Positions 62,067-64,000 of a stretch of DNA of 64,000 nucleotides are shown in pieces (position 1 is the stretch's first letter; each line of letters opens with the position of its first letter). Position numbers and translations under genes: made by a program. The notes under the pieces were generated by a model. It made no database searches, was not told the DNA's origin, and saw only the letters and a program-made list of their open reading frames with translations. The stretch is from Paraphysoderma sedebokerense (lineage: Eukaryota; Blastocladiomycota; Physodermatomycetes; Physodermatales; Physodermataceae), in contig JAHLJZ010000063.1 of the NCBI GenBank assembly GCA_025602915.1, forward strand, positions 62,001 to 126,000. The letters run 5' to 3'.

Positions 62067-64000
62067 TCAAACATAATTTAACCTTTTCCATCGGCGAATT
62101 TTGTGCTTCCAGAATTCACTTATATTGCATTCTCCAGATTCTTGTCCGTTGCTTTTGTCTTTAGCTCCTATTCCCTCAACCACTTCTTGATGTACAGGAT
62201 ATTCACAATAATTGCGTAGAACAACGCCAAAAAGATTAGATATCAAACTTTTCAACTCTGTCATTTCTCGCTTGTTGCTACATGGTGCATCCAGGGTCTG
62301 CATATACACTAGTAAATCAATAACCATCAATAAAACGGGACCCAGATAGTCCATATATCTTCTGACCGGTTCTTTGGGCTCGTGGCTAACGACCCAAGCG
62401 ACAAGACAGGCAATGTCTGAGGTGCAGTCGAAATGCGATCGGGAAGACGGCGATGATCCCAAAGTATTGGGCAACGACGCCAGTGATGAAGGAATGCGTA
62501 CGTCAAAATACACTTTACACCAGGACCTTGTGGATTCGGATGTGAAAAGGAGTATGAGGAAAGCTTCGTTGATAGTTAAATCAATCAGCGGCGGCGGGAG
62601 GGTTGATTGTGGGATAGAAGTGGTGTCTTCTTGAATGAGGGTCTCCACAGTTGAAGGCAATGAACGCATATGACGACTGAGATCAATTGGTGCCAGAGCC
62701 AAAATGCGGGGTGATTCAGTGGAATGACGGACAAGGAGGTCGAATTGAATTAGAAACTCATCAATAATAAGTCGCAGATTTGAAGTCATACTGAAATTCG
62801 CGGAATCGTTGGGGTTGGCGCCGTTCGAGGCATAATCTATATCATCTGAGAAATTTGGAGAAACCTGTGCTTTCACCATGGCTTGGACTAATTCAAAACA
62901 CGTCGACACAAAATATTCTTCAACATTTCCAAATGAATTCGTGATCGCGATTCTATAAAGATCGCTTTTGGCAAGGATCGAGTCACCAGAGTTCTTCAAG
63001 CTTTGAATGGAATTCAACAGTATCTGTAACACATTCCCAGTTCCTGGTTTTAAAATCACTTTGCCCATCATTGTTCTCTTCGCAGCATAATGCATGCATT
63101 CGACCACTTCGGCGACTTGTTCCTCATGGGAACTTTCAAGTTTCTGGTGTACAAGGTTCAATAGATTCGTCAAGCTATGCGTGTCCCGCTTTGTAGCTGC
63201 TGATAAAATACTCAGAAGAAGTGTTTTCAAGGGAAGCGGGTAACACAGAAGGTAAGACTGGAGAGATCTGTCAAACTCGGGTGTCGTAGATGGTGTATTA
63301 AAGCTATACGGCGCCATTAAACTAGGTGAGGGGTAATCGATTATCGTGGAAAGAAGTAAAGACGGGTGAGAGTAAAGCAGGGACAGGAGAAGTTGCAGAA
63401 GCTGAGAAAACAGATTCGCGGTAAGACATTGGTGCACATCAGAGATATGAACGACGTAATAAGACTCTATCGTCAATAAGTCGATAGCGAAAAGGAGACA
63501 ACAGCCATACCTCATTATCCGCACCGACAGTTATCACATAATTCACTACTTTGTCCGCACAACAACCTTTCTTTAACTTATCATTATATTCCCATATTCC
63601 CAATTGAGTGTTCCTATCTAATTCACACCACTTTTGCATAATCCAGCTTAGGTACCGCTTTCTTCTGGCTCCAATGGAGGTCTCAATGTATTCGTCCCCT
63701 TCGCCATGATGCATTCCGTTTCCGTTATTGATTGGAAAATCAACCCGTACTTTCAGAGATCTCAGAATCCTATCCCCGACAAAGAACTCTTCTTCTGTAA
63801 CTTTAAACATCCGAGCAGTCAACTCGGCGACTTCAAATCTCCATTTGATTGTGTCTTTCGAAATTTCAACCGGAAATCTATTTTCCAGCAATCGCCACCA
63901 TGATGTTCGATGGGGATCCGCAGTTCTTATCACTGAATTTGATCGGACGAAGGAGACCGACTCATGGAGGATTGATACGCCAATTGAACGTCGCGAATCC
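62067..64000 (-). CDS. Unrecognised large helical protein, C-terminal part (runs off window)
   Basis: Two exons, with an intron of about 120 nt whose donor follows GADNE near 63512 and whose acceptor precedes LLQLLLSLLYSHP near 63400; the join is in frame. The upstream frame is open to the window edge, so the start lies outside. At least 600 residues are encoded. The sequence is rich in amphipathic leucine helices, with no signal peptide or cysteine motif, suggesting a helical-repeat scaffold. Blocks such as IGARRKRYLSWIMQKWCELD and NEAFLILLFTSESTRSWCKV did not match a family I can name. It ends KHKIRRWKRLNYV. Confidence 0.6.

Overview
This is nuclear eukaryotic DNA. Genes are broken by many short GT-AG introns, mostly about 60-100 nt. 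Recognisable products are conserved eukaryotic proteins: CDT1, a P5B-type (ATP13A-like) transport ATPase, ARPC2, protein phosphatase inhibitor 2, ATG3 and the gamma-tubulin complex protein GCP3. The compact introns, close gene packing and the form of these proteins fit a unicellular opisthokont, most likely an early-diverging (chytrid-like) fungus. That placement is inference and was not tested. No rRNA, functional tRNA, CRISPR array, retroviral or other virus-derived element was recognised.

The dominant feature is a large direct repeat. Bases 1-11026 recur at 35505-46530 (offset 35504) with no difference found in any stretch compared. The simplest reading is a head-to-tail tandem duplication of a 35,504-bp unit (11027-46530), with the junction between copies at 11026/11027. 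That junction cuts two genes: the left P5B ATPase copy loses its 5' end, and the first receptor-like gene starts mid-exon. A misassembly would look the same.

Layout. 1-11026 (left copy, minus strand): 5' part of a membrane RING gene, CDT1, a pseudokinase, and a 5'-truncated P5B ATPase. 11027-23864 (plus): three tandem paralogues of a large secreted-ectodomain, multi-pass receptor-like protein; the first is truncated by the junction and the next two look intact. 24162-25775 (plus): ARPC2. 26537-28550 (minus): unassigned genes. 28686-29828 (minus): phosphatase inhibitor 2. 30789-33535 (plus): a LEA_2-like single-pass protein and a multi-pass membrane protein. 33959-47226 (minus): RING protein, CDT1, pseudokinase and full-length P5B ATPase (right copy). 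48902-49721 (plus): a repetitive coiled-coil protein. 50689-57452 (plus): ATG3 and GCP3. 57453-62066: gene-poor, with small inverted-repeat and tRNA-derived repeats. 62067-64000 (minus): an unrecognised helical protein running off the window.

The named genes serve separate housekeeping roles (replication licensing, actin nucleation, PP1 control, autophagy, microtubule nucleation) and do not form one pathway. The accessory part worth attention is the membrane-surface block: the tandem receptor-like family beside a P5B ATPase that carries an extracytoplasmic cysteine-rich N-terminal extension, in a locus that has been duplicated recently or misassembled.
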